64,000 nt of DNA from CAZQSL01 sp964595945 (GTDB lineage Bacteria; UBP15; UBA6099; JAJRTR01). This document shows, piece after piece, positions 15,694 to 24,743 of this stretch. How positions within the stretch are numbered: the stretch's first letter is position 1; each line of letters begins with the position of its first letter. A program made the position numbers and the translations under genes. The stretch is taken from assembly GCA_964595945.1 (NCBI GenBank), contig CAZQSL010000001.1, positions 1 to 64,000 of the forward strand, read 5' to 3'. The notes beneath the pieces are model-generated. The model had not been told where the DNA came from. It worked only from the letters and a program-made list of their open reading frames with translations, and ran no database searches.

Positions 15694-17214
15694 ATGGGCG
15701 ACAAGAAAAAAGTAGCGGTAATCGGGTCAGGAAACTGGGGCACAGCAGTAGCACGCCAGGTAGCACGAAACATCTTCCAGAATAAAAATCTCCAGAAGTA
15801 CTACGAAAAACAGGTCGATATGTACGTCTATGAGGAAAAGCTCAAAGACGGCCGCAACCTGACGGATGCGATCAACACGGACCATGTCAATATCAAATAT
15901 CTGCCGGATGCCTCGCTGCCGGTAAATCTCGTCGCACAGCCCAATCTCGCCGATGCCGTCAAGGATGCGATGGTTTTCATCCTCGTGCCCCCACACCAGT
16001 TCGTCCGCAGACTCAGCACACAGATCGGCACCATGCTTACCCCGGAGCAGAAGAAGAATCTCATGTGTGTCAGCCTCGCGAAAGGTATCGAATTCGATCC
16101 CAAGAAAAAAATCATCCGCCGCATGTCTGAAGTATTCGCCGAATGCACCGGCGTCAGCACCAGCCAGATGGCCGCGCTGTCGGGTGCCAATCTCGCTAAC
16201 GAAGTCGCCGCCGACATGTATGCCGAAACCAGCATCGCAGCACCATCGGCAGAAGTCCGCGAAGAATTTTTCAGACTCTTCAACACCGACAATTTCGTCA
16301 TCCGCCTCAGTGACGACATCGCGGGCGTCGAACTCGGCGGAGCCCTCAAAAACATCATCGCAGTCGCGGCTGGCGTCGTCGATGGTCTCCAGTATGGCAA
16401 CAACACCAAGTCGAGCATCGTGGCAGCCGGCCTCGAAGAAATGATCAAATTCGGCAGCTACGAACAACTCGGTCACATTTCGAAAATGCCCACGTTCCTC
16501 GGGCCGGCAGGCGTAGCCGATCTCATCACCACCTGCTTCGGCGGCCGCAACAGAATGTTCGGCGAACAGCTCGGCACTCTCTGGCGCACCGATCCCGAAT
16601 ACGCCAAAAGCTGCTCTCTCGAAAAAATCGAAGAAGAACTCCTCAAAGGCCAGAAAGTACAGGGCATGGACACTGCCAACGAAGTCTACACCGTCCTCAA
16701 GGCATTCAAGCTCACCAAGGAATTTCCCGTCTTCGAATCTGTCTATGAAATCTGCTACAAACGCAAGGACCCACGCAAACTCTATTGCCGGTTCACCGAA
16801 AAGAAACCTCCCGTCTTCGATGTCCGCCAGTTCATGTCTGAGGATATCGGCCCCTACGCCGACCACCTCTGCGAAACCTTCGGCGTGAAATACAAAATGC
16901 AGGGCCCCGCAGGCAAAGAAGTCCTCGCGTCGCTCGATCAGCCGCTCTTCAGGGCAGTCATCAAACGCATGCTTTCCAAGGCCGCCCGCCATACTCCCGC
17001 AGGCAAACAGGTCGTCATTTCCATCAAGCAGGCAAAAGATACCTTTACCATCAACATCAACAATCCCGGCAAAGGCATCGCGGCGAAAGACCTCCCCGCC
17101 GCCATCAAAAAAATGGCCACCACCGAAAAGATCGTCACAAAATTCGGCGGAAAATTCTACATCGAATCAAGTGGGAAGGATGTCGACATGGGCGTCGTAC
17201 TACCGCGCGCGTAA
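15694..17214 (+). CDS. Eukaryote-like (GPD1-type) glycerol-3-phosphate dehydrogenase fused to a GHKL-like domain
   Basis: 506 residues; bacterial GpsA is about 330-340. Residues 5-370 resemble the eukaryotic cytosolic GPD1 form: GSGNWG (11-16), KYLPD..LP.NLVA, PPHQFV, ALKNIIAVAAGVVDG, GNNTKSSIVAAGLEEMIKF, LITTCFGGRNR and LLKGQKVQG. The reaction would be NAD(P)H-dependent interconversion of dihydroxyacetone phosphate and sn-glycerol-3-phosphate. Residues about 400-506 look like a degenerate GHKL (histidine-kinase-type) ATPase domain: FRAVIKRMLSKAARHTPAG resembles the N box, ININNPGKGI the G1 box, and a Gly-Gly then ..VVLPRA ending follows. Key ATP-site residues are altered (Lys/Ala at the N-box Asn, NNPGKG for DNGxG), so it may bind ligand or partner without ATP hydrolysis. 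It is monocistronic, with its own promoter and terminator. Confidence 0.85.
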   Translation: MGDKKKVAVIGSGNWGTAVARQVARNIFQNKNLQKYYEKQVDMYVYEEKLKDGRNLTDAINTDHVNIKYLPDASLPVNLVAQPNLADAVKDAMVFILVPPHQFVRRLSTQIGTMLTPEQKKNLMCVSLAKGIEFDPKKKIIRRMSEVFAECTGVSTSQMAALSGANLANEVAADMYAETSIAAPSAEVREEFFRLFNTDNFVIRLSDDIAGVELGGALKNIIAVAAGVVDGLQYGNNTKSSIVAAGLEEMIKFGSYEQLGHISKMPTFLGPAGVADLITTCFGGRNRMFGEQLGTLWRTDPEYAKSCSLEKIEEELLKGQKVQGMDTANEVYTVLKAFKLTKEFPVFESVYEICYKRKDPRKLYCRFTEKKPPVFDVRQFMSEDIGPYADHLCETFGVKYKMQGPAGKEVLASLDQPLFRAVIKRMLSKAARHTPAGKQVVISIKQAKDTFTININNPGKGIAAKDLPAAIKKMATTEKIVTKFGGKFYIESSGKDVDMGVVLPRA

Positions 17215-17245
17215 TTCATCGATAACTGCATAGTCACGGATACAC

Positions 17246-17279
17246 AAGCCGCCGGAGCTATTGCCCCAGGCGGCTTTTT
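17246..17279 (+). terminator. Rho-independent terminator after the GPD1-like gene
   Basis: Stem AAGCCGCC / GGCGGCTT with a 15-base loop, then TTT; 32 bases after the stop. Confidence 0.75.
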
Positions 17280-17370
17280 CGCAGGTACGGCAATTCGTGC
17301 CTGATTTCACTATAATTACTTAATACTAATGAAAGCCGGGCGCTGCCCGCAGGGTTGATCAACAATCGTA

Positions 17371-19725
17371 ATGGCAAGACTCAGGGCAAAACTCAACAAC
17401 ATAAACATCGCGCTTGCACAGGCGAAGCTGTCGAAAGACTACACCGACCAGCTCGTTTTCATCAAGGAATATCCGTCGCGCAAAGCCAGATATGCTAAAC
17501 TTGATCCTTCGCCCCACAAGTCAATCAGCGACAATCTTGCGGACTCTGGCATTACTCAGTTTTACACCCATCAGACCGAAGCCATAACTCATGCGCGCGC
17601 GGGACGCAATGTCGTCGTCGTCACCGAAACGGCAAGCGGAAAATCACTCTGCTACAACATCCCCGTCCTCGAAACCATCCTCGCCGACCCATCGGCGTGC
17701 GCTCTCTACATTTTTCCCACTAAGGCGCTTACGCAGGATCAGGCCCGGACGTTGCACCAGATCGCTGATCCTGAGGCCATGTGGGACGAAAAGAAATGCT
17801 TTTACGCTCCGCGGCTCGGCAACACGCCCATACGCTTCGGCATCTACGACGGCGATACGCCCAACGAAGAACGCCGTGCAATCCGTCGCGACGCACGTAT
17901 CATGTTCACCAATCCCGACATGCTCTCACTCAGCATACTCCCGCACCACCTCAAACTCTGGGCGCCCTTTTTCAAGAAGCTCCGCTATGTCGTCATCGAC
18001 GAAATCCATACCTATCGCGGAGTGTTCGGTTCGCACGTCGCCAACCTGATGCGCCGCCTGTCCCGCATCTGCGAATATCACGGCTCGCATCCCGCATTCA
18101 TCTGCTGCTCGGCCACCATCGCCAATCCTGCGCAGCACGCATCGGCGCTTATCGGAGACAAATGTGTTGCCGTCACAAGCAGCGGAGCGCCGAGCGCGGG
18201 GCGAAAGTTCGCTCTATGGAATCCCCCGGAAATCGAAGGTTCCAGCGGCGCCCGCCGCAGCCCGCTCAGCGAGACGATCAACCTGTTCTCGCACTTCGTC
18301 GAGTGCGGACTGCGCACTATTGTTTTCGCACGGTCCAAGCCGACTGTCGAAGTCATCCTCAAATACGTCCAGGGAAAAGTCGAAAGCGCGGGACTCCCGG
18401 CCGGTTGCGTCGTCTCGTACAGGGGCGGTTATCTGCCGTCAGAGCGACGCGCCATCGAGCGCTCACTTGCGGAGGGCCGCCTCATGGGCGTGACCTGCAC
18501 CAACGCTCTCGAACTCGGCATCGACATTGGCAGTCTCGACATAGCCATCATCAACGGCTATCCCGGCTCTATCGCAAGCGTATGGCAGCAGGCAGGCCGC
18601 GCTGGCCGTCGCGATACGGAGTCGCTCGCCATTTTTGTCGCTTATTCCGAACCCCTCGATCAGTACTTCATGCGCCATCCCGAATATTTCTTCGACCAGA
18701 GCGCCGAACAGGCCATCGTAAACCCCGAAAATCCCTATATCCTCTCACAACACCTCGCGGCGGCAGCGGCTGAGATACCCCTCAAACGGTCCGAGCAGCA
18801 GTACTTCGGTAAAAATTTTGTTCCACAGGTGCGCGCCATGATCAAAGAGGGACTCATGAAGGAGCAGAACGGAGCAGCTTTCTGGACTGGTGACGATTTC
18901 CCGACTGCCGACATCAACCTGCGCACCTCGACCGCTGACCGCTATGCCATCGTGGATGAAAAAGGAGCCCTGATCGGTGAAATGGACTCGTCGACCGTTT
19001 TCATCTACCTGCATCCCGGCGCGGTCTATCTGCATCTCGGCGAGACATACATCGTAAAATCACTCGATATCGACGAGCGCACCGCCACCGTCACGCGCAA
19101 GCGCCCCGAGTATTACACGCGCTCTCTGTCCAATTCCGAAGTCACCATCGACAAGGTCATCAACTCACGCACAACCGGCAACATCGAAAAGTACTTCGGG
19201 TACGTCAATGTCACCGGACAGGTGCATTCATTCAAAAAAGTGCGTGCCGCCGACGACAGGATGATAGGCGTCGAACCGCTTGATCTTCCCTCACAGCATC
19301 TGTGGACGCAATCATTGTGGTTCAACGTGCCGGACGACGTGTGCCGCATGGTCAAGGCGGCGGGACGTGATCTGCCGGGTGGACTGCACGCGGTCGAGCA
19401 TGCCGCGATCGCGATACTGCCGTTCCTCGCGATGTGTGACCGCGACGACATCGGCGGCCTTTCGACTCCGGCTCATCCGGACGTCGGCGGGCAGGCGGCG
19501 ATATTCATCCATGACGCGTGCCACGGTGGTATCGGACTGGCCGAAGCCGGGTACAAGACGCTTGGCAATCTGCTCGTGCGCACGCTCGATCTGATCACCG
19601 AATGTTCGTGCAGGGATGGCTGCCCGTCGTGCATCCAGTCGCCGAAATGCGGCAATATGAATGAACCGCTCGACAAGCGAGCCGCCATAATCATCCTTAA
19701 GTCCATGATAGATAAAATCGGGTAG
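17371..19725 (+). CDS. MrfA/YprA-type DEAH-box helicase with DUF1998 Cys cluster
   Basis: 784 residues. Walker A ETASGKS (near residue 90), DEIH box at about 210-213, a second helicase domain with VTCTNALELGIDIG and QQAGRAGRR, and a C-terminal DUF1998 region ending in clustered cysteines (C745, C747, C751, C754, C760: CSCRDGCPSC.....C). This architecture matches Bacillus MrfA (YprA), a 3'-5' DNA helicase of a mitomycin C repair route distinct from UvrABC. The partner exonuclease gene mrfB is not seen nearby. The gene stands alone and is convergent with the secreted-protein gene 44 bases downstream. A TATAAT at 17311 may be its -10 box. Confidence 0.88.
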   Translation: MARLRAKLNNINIALAQAKLSKDYTDQLVFIKEYPSRKARYAKLDPSPHKSISDNLADSGITQFYTHQTEAITHARAGRNVVVVTETASGKSLCYNIPVLETILADPSACALYIFPTKALTQDQARTLHQIADPEAMWDEKKCFYAPRLGNTPIRFGIYDGDTPNEERRAIRRDARIMFTNPDMLSLSILPHHLKLWAPFFKKLRYVVIDEIHTYRGVFGSHVANLMRRLSRICEYHGSHPAFICCSATIANPAQHASALIGDKCVAVTSSGAPSAGRKFALWNPPEIEGSSGARRSPLSETINLFSHFVECGLRTIVFARSKPTVEVILKYVQGKVESAGLPAGCVVSYRGGYLPSERRAIERSLAEGRLMGVTCTNALELGIDIGSLDIAIINGYPGSIASVWQQAGRAGRRDTESLAIFVAYSEPLDQYFMRHPEYFFDQSAEQAIVNPENPYILSQHLAAAAAEIPLKRSEQQYFGKNFVPQVRAMIKEGLMKEQNGAAFWTGDDFPTADINLRTSTADRYAIVDEKGALIGEMDSSTVFIYLHPGAVYLHLGETYIVKSLDIDERTATVTRKRPEYYTRSLSNSEVTIDKVINSRTTGNIEKYFGYVNVTGQVHSFKKVRAADDRMIGVEPLDLPSQHLWTQSLWFNVPDDVCRMVKAAGRDLPGGLHAVEHAAIAILPFLAMCDRDDIGGLSTPAHPDVGGQAAIFIHDACHGGIGLAEAGYKTLGNLLVRTLDLITECSCRDGCPSCIQSPKCGNMNEPLDKRAAIIILKSMIDKIG

Positions 19726-19769
19726 GCGACGGAGCGGGAAAACACTTCAGACTTGATAATCACTTGAAA

Positions 19770-20537
19770 TCACTTCTTGAGCAGCTCGTCGATGACCTGT
19801 TTTTTCAGGGTGCGATGTGCGGGGATGGGAGAGACGAACGCGATGCGGATGTTGCAGTAGTTGGTGTCGATGAGCGCGGCGACCATGACCGAATACTTTT
19901 GTGTCGCCCATGATTTTGACACGGTCCTTTTTTTAGCTGTTTTGTCGACATTGTCTATCTCCGCGTCGGGTTTGTCATAACGGGATACGAAAAGATTTTC
20001 GACTCCACGATAGATGTCATAACAAGCCTGGGGAGATGTTTTCGTTTCCTTGTTGTAGTTGTATTCGAAATTGGTGAGAGTGTCGTCGCTGAAGTAAAGG
20101 TAGGCGTCGGAGTCCATGATGCCGAAGACTTTCGGGTCTCTGAGAGTGTACATCATGCGTGTGAGGCGTTTGGCGGATTCGATCTGGCCTGGGCCGACTT
20201 TTTCGATGACATCCTGGATGGAGTCGCCCCAGCATAGGGATGGGTATCCCGGGATGACATCGCACATGGCGAGTGGGTCGCGTGGACGGGGCGCGAGGCC
20301 GGTGCCGTCTGATTCGGGATCGGTGTTGTTGTGAGTGCCAGAGCCGGAGTCGCTGCCGTCGAACGGTATGTCGGTGGCGGTCCGCATGATCTGGGGCTGT
20401 GTGCCAGTGGCCGTAGTGCAACCGCCGGTGGGACAGTCACCCTGAATGGCGGCGGAACTGACGGGACTTGAGAGCAGAGCTGCCGCGATGACATAGGGCA
20501 ATAGCCTGAGCGCTGGCTTGCGGGTGGATATCGTCAT
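19770..20537 (-). CDS. Secreted protein of unknown function
   Basis: 255 residues, not recognised. A basic start and a hydrophobic run (LRLLPYVIAAALLSSPVSSA) form a signal peptide with likely cleavage near residue 29. Then comes a Thr/Gly/Asp-rich linker (about 30-80) and a domain with conserved-looking aromatic stretches (YPSLCWGDS, DAYLYFSDDTLTNFEYNYN) and several cysteines that may form disulfides. It is the last gene of the minus-strand run aspS - small coiled coil - Tat peptide - this gene, and starts 10 bases after the Tat peptide gene, suggesting cotranscription with it. Confidence 0.6.
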   Translation of the reverse strand: MTISTRKPALRLLPYVIAAALLSSPVSSAAIQGDCPTGGCTTATGTQPQIMRTATDIPFDGSDSGSGTHNNTDPESDGTGLAPRPRDPLAMCDVIPGYPSLCWGDSIQDVIEKVGPGQIESAKRLTRMMYTLRDPKVFGIMDSDAYLYFSDDTLTNFEYNYNKETKTSPQACYDIYRGVENLFVSRYDKPDAEIDNVDKTAKKRTVSKSWATQKYSVMVAALIDTNYCNIRIAFVSPIPAHRTLKKQVIDELLKK

Positions 20538-20546
20538 GTCCGTGCT

Positions 20547-20759
20547 TCAGTGCGGCAGGGCGTGCACGGAGCTGTCGAAGCGGTAGCCGTCGCGCATCCG
20601 GACGGGTGGTTTTTTTTCAGGGTGAATGGGTGTGGATACTCGTGCCGTGCGGGTGATGGCTGATGGCACGGCGGCGACTGCGAGTCCGCCTGCGGTGATG
20701 GCTGCGAGTTTGAATAGTTCACGGCGCGTGACTGTTTTCTTCTGGTCGTTTTGAGACAT
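20547..20759 (-). CDS. Small twin-arginine signal protein, unknown function
   Basis: 70 residues. The N terminus carries a Tat-like signal TRRELFKLAA followed by a hydrophobic run ending AVAAVPSA, so the folded product would be exported by TatABC. Only about 40 residues remain after it, rich in Pro and Arg with no cofactor motif. Similar tiny Tat proteins accompany formate dehydrogenases in other bacteria, but no such enzyme is here. GGAG lies 9 bases before the ATG. It lies 10 bases before the secreted-protein gene, perhaps its partner. Confidence 0.6.
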   Translation of the reverse strand: MSQNDQKKTVTRRELFKLAAITAGGLAVAAVPSAITRTARVSTPIHPEKKPPVRMRDGYRFDSSVHALPH

Positions 20760-20882
20760 GAGGCATCTCCGGAAAATATTGTTGCTGCGGGTAGTCCCGC
20801 AAACAAAGAACTCCCGGTGGGTGGTGGCGGCCGAGAGTCTGTTGTCTGCGTCATTGTAACATGGTTGAAGCGAACAGTGTGA

Positions 20883-21152
20883 TTATTCGTCCTTTTTGAA
20901 GATGTCCGTGATGGAAGAGCCGGAAGTGACGATGGAGCGCACGACGTTTTTGATGATGCCGGCGGCTTCTTCGGTGAGGTTTTTGTGGGCCTGCATGACA
21001 CGGTCGACGGTTTCTTCGACTTTTTCGTTGCCGCCGCCGATTTCTTTGACGAGGTCGCCGGCTTTCGAGCTGATCTCATCGAGGAGTTCGGTGACTTTGT
21101 CTACCGTTGATTCTACGATTTCGGTGATCTGTTCGGTTTTGCTTTCGTCCAT
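20883..21152 (-). CDS. Small amphipathic/coiled-coil protein, unknown function
   Basis: 89 residues, highly charged, with heptad-like spacing over nearly its whole length (VESTVDKVTELLDEISSKAG ... VEETVDRVMQAHKNL). There are no cysteines, no aromatic core and no signal peptide. This composition resembles YtxH-like or phasin-like helical proteins, but I do not recognise the family. A very strong AAGGAGG ribosome site suggests high expression. It follows aspS by 23 bases and is probably cotranscribed with it. Confidence 0.6.
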   Translation of the reverse strand: MDESKTEQITEIVESTVDKVTELLDEISSKAGDLVKEIGGGNEKVEETVDRVMQAHKNLTEEAAGIIKNVVRSIVTSGSSITDIFKKDE

Positions 21153-21175
21153 TTTCTTCCTCCTTATGATTATGG

Positions 21176-22984
21176 TTATTTCTTGTCGGCCGGAGCCGGT
21201 GGCAGATCGAGTTTAATGGCGACTTCCTTGAGGGCGATGTCGTCGACGGTCGAGGGAGCGTCGGACATGAGGCATGTGCCGGTCTGTGTTTTCGGGAATG
21301 TGATGACGTCACGGATGGAGGGTTCGCCGAGCATGACAGCGAGCAGGCGGTCGAGGCCGAGTGCGATGCCTCCGTGGGGTGGCGCGCCGAATCGGAATGC
21401 TTCGAGGAGAAATCCGAAGCGTAGTTCGGCGTCTTCGTCGCTCATGCCGATGACGTTGAGGACTTTCTGCTGGAGTTCAGGGTAGTGAATTCTGATGGAA
21501 CCGCTGCCGAGTTCGACGCCGTTGAGGACGAGGTCGTAGAGTTTTCCTTTTACGCGGCCGGGGTCTGACTCGACATATTCGAGGTCTTCGTCGCGGGGCA
21601 TGGTGAAGATGTGGTGCATGGGCGCCCAGCGTTTTGATTCTTCGTCCCACTCGAATAGCGGGAAGTCGGTGACCCACGAGAATACGTAGTCGGCTTTGGG
21701 GACTGCTTCGGTGACGCGTGCGATTTCGAGGCGTATGTCCTTGAGGACGCGCACGATGTCTTTTTCGGGGCCGGCGACGAATGTGAGGAGGTCGCCATTG
21801 GAAGCGCCGAAGGCTTCTACGAGGGCTTTCTGTTTGTCGTCGTTGAAAAATTTCGTGAGGTTGGATTTGAGGCCCTCTTCGGTGACTCTCATCCATGCGA
21901 GGCCGGAGGAGCCGAGTTTTTGTGAATAGGCGATGAGGTCGTCGATCTGCTTGCGTGTGAGGTTTTCGCCGCCGCCGGGCACGTTGATGCCGCGGATGCG
22001 TCCGCCGCGCGCGATGATGTTTTCGAACACCTTGAAGTCGGAACCACGGACTGCTTCGGTGACGTCGACGATTTCGAGATCGTAGCGCAGATCTGGTTTG
22101 TCGCTCGCGTATTTGAGCATCGCTTCGTCGTATGAAAGGTGCGGGAATGGGGTCAGGACGTCGAGATCGAGTCCTTCTTTGAACAGTTTTTTAATGAGGC
22201 CTTCGATGACTTCGAAAATTTCGTAGTCGTGGATGAAAGTCATTTCGAGGTCGATCTGGGTGTGTTCGAGCTGGCGGTCGGCGCGGAGGTCTTCATCGCG
22301 GAAGCAGCGCACGATCTGGCAATAGCGGTCGAAACCGGAGGCCATGAGTATCTGCTTGAAAAGCTGTGGCGACTGGGGCAGGGCGTAGAAAGTGCCTTTG
22401 TTTAGGCGGCTCGGCACGAGGAAGTCGCGGGCGCCTTCCGGTGTTGATTTCGTGAGGACCGGCGTTTCGATTTCGAGGAATCCGTTGTCGTAGAAGTAGT
22501 CGCGGGCGGCCTTGCTCATGCGGCTGCGGAAGATGATGTTTTTCTGCATGCGCTGGCGGCGAAGGTCGAGGTAGCGATAGCGGAGGCGGAGACGTTCGTC
22601 GTCGTCACCGTCTTCGTTGACCTGGATGGGAAGGGTTTCACTGGTGTTGAGCAGTTTGATTTCAGCGACGACGACCTCGATCATGCCGGTACCGAGCTTG
22701 GGATTTTCCATGCCTTCGGGGCGATGGCGCACGAGACCTTTGATGGCGATGACGAATTCGTTGCGCATCTCTTCGCCGGCAGCGAAGACTTCTGCTGCCG
22801 CTGACGGGTCGAAGACGATTTGTGTGAGACCGTACCGGTCGCGCAGGTCGACAAAGATGACCCCGCCGTGATCGCGGCGGCGGTTGACCCAGCCCATGAG
22901 GGTGACATCGGCGCCGATGTTGGATCCGCGGAGCTCTCCGCATGTATGGGTGCGCTGCCAGTCGGCGAGCGGTGATACTTGCAC
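21176..22984 (-). CDS. aspS: Aspartyl-tRNA synthetase
   Basis: 602 residues, the bacterial-type length. N-terminal OB-fold anticodon-binding domain (VTLMGWVNRRRDHGGVIFVDLRDRYGLTQIV), class II motif 2 (FRDEDLRADRQLEHTQIDLEMTF), an inserted GAD-type domain, and motif 3 (GIALGLDRLLAVM). It charges tRNA-Asp, possibly also tRNA-Asn if the cell uses the amidotransferase route. The GTG at 22984 is preferred: AGGAGG sits 9 bases upstream, while the alternative TTG at 23002 would place that ribosome site inside the gene. First of a four-gene minus-strand run; diverges from pgi. Confidence 0.96.
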   Translation of the reverse strand: MQVSPLADWQRTHTCGELRGSNIGADVTLMGWVNRRRDHGGVIFVDLRDRYGLTQIVFDPSAAAEVFAAGEEMRNEFVIAIKGLVRHRPEGMENPKLGTGMIEVVVAEIKLLNTSETLPIQVNEDGDDDERLRLRYRYLDLRRQRMQKNIIFRSRMSKAARDYFYDNGFLEIETPVLTKSTPEGARDFLVPSRLNKGTFYALPQSPQLFKQILMASGFDRYCQIVRCFRDEDLRADRQLEHTQIDLEMTFIHDYEIFEVIEGLIKKLFKEGLDLDVLTPFPHLSYDEAMLKYASDKPDLRYDLEIVDVTEAVRGSDFKVFENIIARGGRIRGINVPGGGENLTRKQIDDLIAYSQKLGSSGLAWMRVTEEGLKSNLTKFFNDDKQKALVEAFGASNGDLLTFVAGPEKDIVRVLKDIRLEIARVTEAVPKADYVFSWVTDFPLFEWDEESKRWAPMHHIFTMPRDEDLEYVESDPGRVKGKLYDLVLNGVELGSGSIRIHYPELQQKVLNVIGMSDEDAELRFGFLLEAFRFGAPPHGGIALGLDRLLAVMLGEPSIRDVITFPKTQTGTCLMSDAPSTVDDIALKEVAIKLDLPPAPADKK

Positions 22985-23097
22985 TGTAGTGTTCCTCCTC
23001 AAGCATAATAATTCCTGATCCCGCCTGACGCGGCGGGTGACATATATCTTACTACATAACTGGTAAGAATGAAACCGCCCGGCTCATGCCTGCGGGT

Positions 23098-23125
23098 TTG
23101 TGTAACGCGTGATTGGTGCTACAAT
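23098..23125 (+). promoter_or_regulatory. Promoter of pgi
   Basis: TTGTGT (23098-23103), 16-base spacer, TACAAT (23120-23125), 50 bases before the pgi ATG. Confidence 0.5.
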
Positions 23126-23175
23126 AGCTTTTATGGAACCAACATACTGACCTGAATACAATGCGGAGGAACAAC

Positions 23176-24618
23176 ATGGCGAAAAACGCGAAATGCGACC
23201 CGAAAAAAGAAACGTGCGAAGCGATCATCTACGACTATACCAATATGCTTGCCTCGTCTGTCGGCGAAGAACACGGCATTACTGCTTCGGAAATCGAAGA
23301 CATTGCTCCTGCCGCCGAAGAGGCGTTCAAAATCCGCCGCGACGAGCGCAAGGCCGGCAAGCTCCCATTCATGGACCTTCCCTATCAGACAGCCGTAGCT
23401 GATGAAATTGCCGCCTACGCAAAAAGCATTCGCGGAAAATATGAAAACCTCGTCGTGCTCGGCATCGGCGGCTCCGCACTCGGCATGACCGCACTCCAGT
23501 CCGCTCTCAATCCCTGGTACTACAATCTGCAGAGCACCCCCGCGCGCAAAACCCCGCGCCTGTTTGTCGAAGACAACGCCGACCCGGAGCGCATCGCCAA
23601 TCTCTTCGAAATCCTCGATCCCAAAACCACGCTCGTCAACGTGATCTCAAAATCAGGCGGCACTGCCGAAACCATGGGCGCATTTCTCATCGCCCGCGAA
23701 TTTTTCGCAAAAAAACTCGGCGCCGCAGCCGTCAAGGAGCACATCGTCGCCACCACCGACGCGCGCCACGGCTCGATGCGCAAAATCGTCGACATCGAAG
23801 GCTTCAAAAGCTTCCTCGTGCCCGATGGCGTAGGCGGCCGTTTCTCGGTGCTTTCTCCCGTCGGACTCTTCCCGGCCGCGATGGTCGGCATAGACATCCA
23901 CAAACTGCTCGGCGGCGCCGCCGCGATGGACAAACGCTGCTCCTCGGCCAGCCTCAAGAAAAATCCTGCGCTCCTCGGCTCGGCCCTCCAGTACATCGCC
24001 GACACCCAAAAAGGCAAATCAATATCAGTCATGATGTCCTACTCCAACGCCCTCTATAACGTCGCCGACTGGTATCGCCAGCTCTGGGCAGAAAGCCTCG
24101 GCAAAAAATATTCGCTTAACGGTGACATCGTCAACACCGGCCAGACCCCCGTCAAGGCGCTCGGCGCAACCGATCAGCACTCGCAGAGCCAGCTCTACAA
24201 CGAAGGCCCCAATGACAAAACCATCACATTCCTGCGCGTCGAAAAATTCCGCAAGGATGTGAAAATCCCCAAAGCCTACGCAAAAATCGAAGAGGCATCC
24301 TACCTCTCAGGCCATACCATGGGCGAACTCCTCAACGTCGAACAGACCGGCACCGAACTCGCCTACACAAGCAACAAACGCCCCAACGCCGTGATTTCTC
24401 TGCCCGCCATCAACGAATGCACCGTCGGACAGCTCCTTTATATGCTCGAACTCACCACCGCCTATTCCGGCGTCCTCTACGGCATCAACCCCTTCGACCA
24501 GCCCGGCGTCGAGGAAAGCAAAATCTCGACCAACGCCCTCATGGGCCGTGCCGAATACGCGGCCAAGCGCGCCGAAATCGAAGATTACTTCAAAAAACTC
24601 AAACGCCGGAAAATCTGA
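23176..24618 (+). CDS. pgi: Glucose-6-phosphate isomerase
   Basis: 480 residues. Contains the phosphosugar-isomerase signatures VVLGIGGSALGMTALQSAL, VISKSGGTAETM, QLWAESLGKK and a late GVEESK segment. It interconverts glucose-6-phosphate and fructose-6-phosphate in glycolysis and gluconeogenesis; cytoplasmic. ATG 23176 is chosen because CGGAGG lies 6 bases upstream; the ATG at 23161 would include the ribosome site. Single gene with its own promoter and a strong terminator. Confidence 0.95.
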   Translation: MAKNAKCDPKKETCEAIIYDYTNMLASSVGEEHGITASEIEDIAPAAEEAFKIRRDERKAGKLPFMDLPYQTAVADEIAAYAKSIRGKYENLVVLGIGGSALGMTALQSALNPWYYNLQSTPARKTPRLFVEDNADPERIANLFEILDPKTTLVNVISKSGGTAETMGAFLIAREFFAKKLGAAAVKEHIVATTDARHGSMRKIVDIEGFKSFLVPDGVGGRFSVLSPVGLFPAAMVGIDIHKLLGGAAAMDKRCSSASLKKNPALLGSALQYIADTQKGKSISVMMSYSNALYNVADWYRQLWAESLGKKYSLNGDIVNTGQTPVKALGATDQHSQSQLYNEGPNDKTITFLRVEKFRKDVKIPKAYAKIEEASYLSGHTMGELLNVEQTGTELAYTSNKRPNAVISLPAINECTVGQLLYMLELTTAYSGVLYGINPFDQPGVEESKISTNALMGRAEYAAKRAEIEDYFKKLKRRKI

Positions 24619-24684
24619 AATGATGCGGGGCCGGATCGTTTTGGGTATGATCAAGCCCCGAATTTCACTGAAGAATTCTGATAG

Positions 24685-24712
24685 AAAAGCCCCCCGTCAC
24701 CGGGGGGCTTTT
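24685..24712. terminator. Bidirectional terminator between pgi and the next minus-strand gene
   Basis: Eleven-bp stem AAAAGCCCCCC / GGGGGGCTTTT with a 6-base loop. The A and T ends make it work for both convergent genes. Confidence 0.9.
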
Positions 24713-24743
24713 GTGTTTGATAGTGAAAAGGAGGCCGGGCGAA

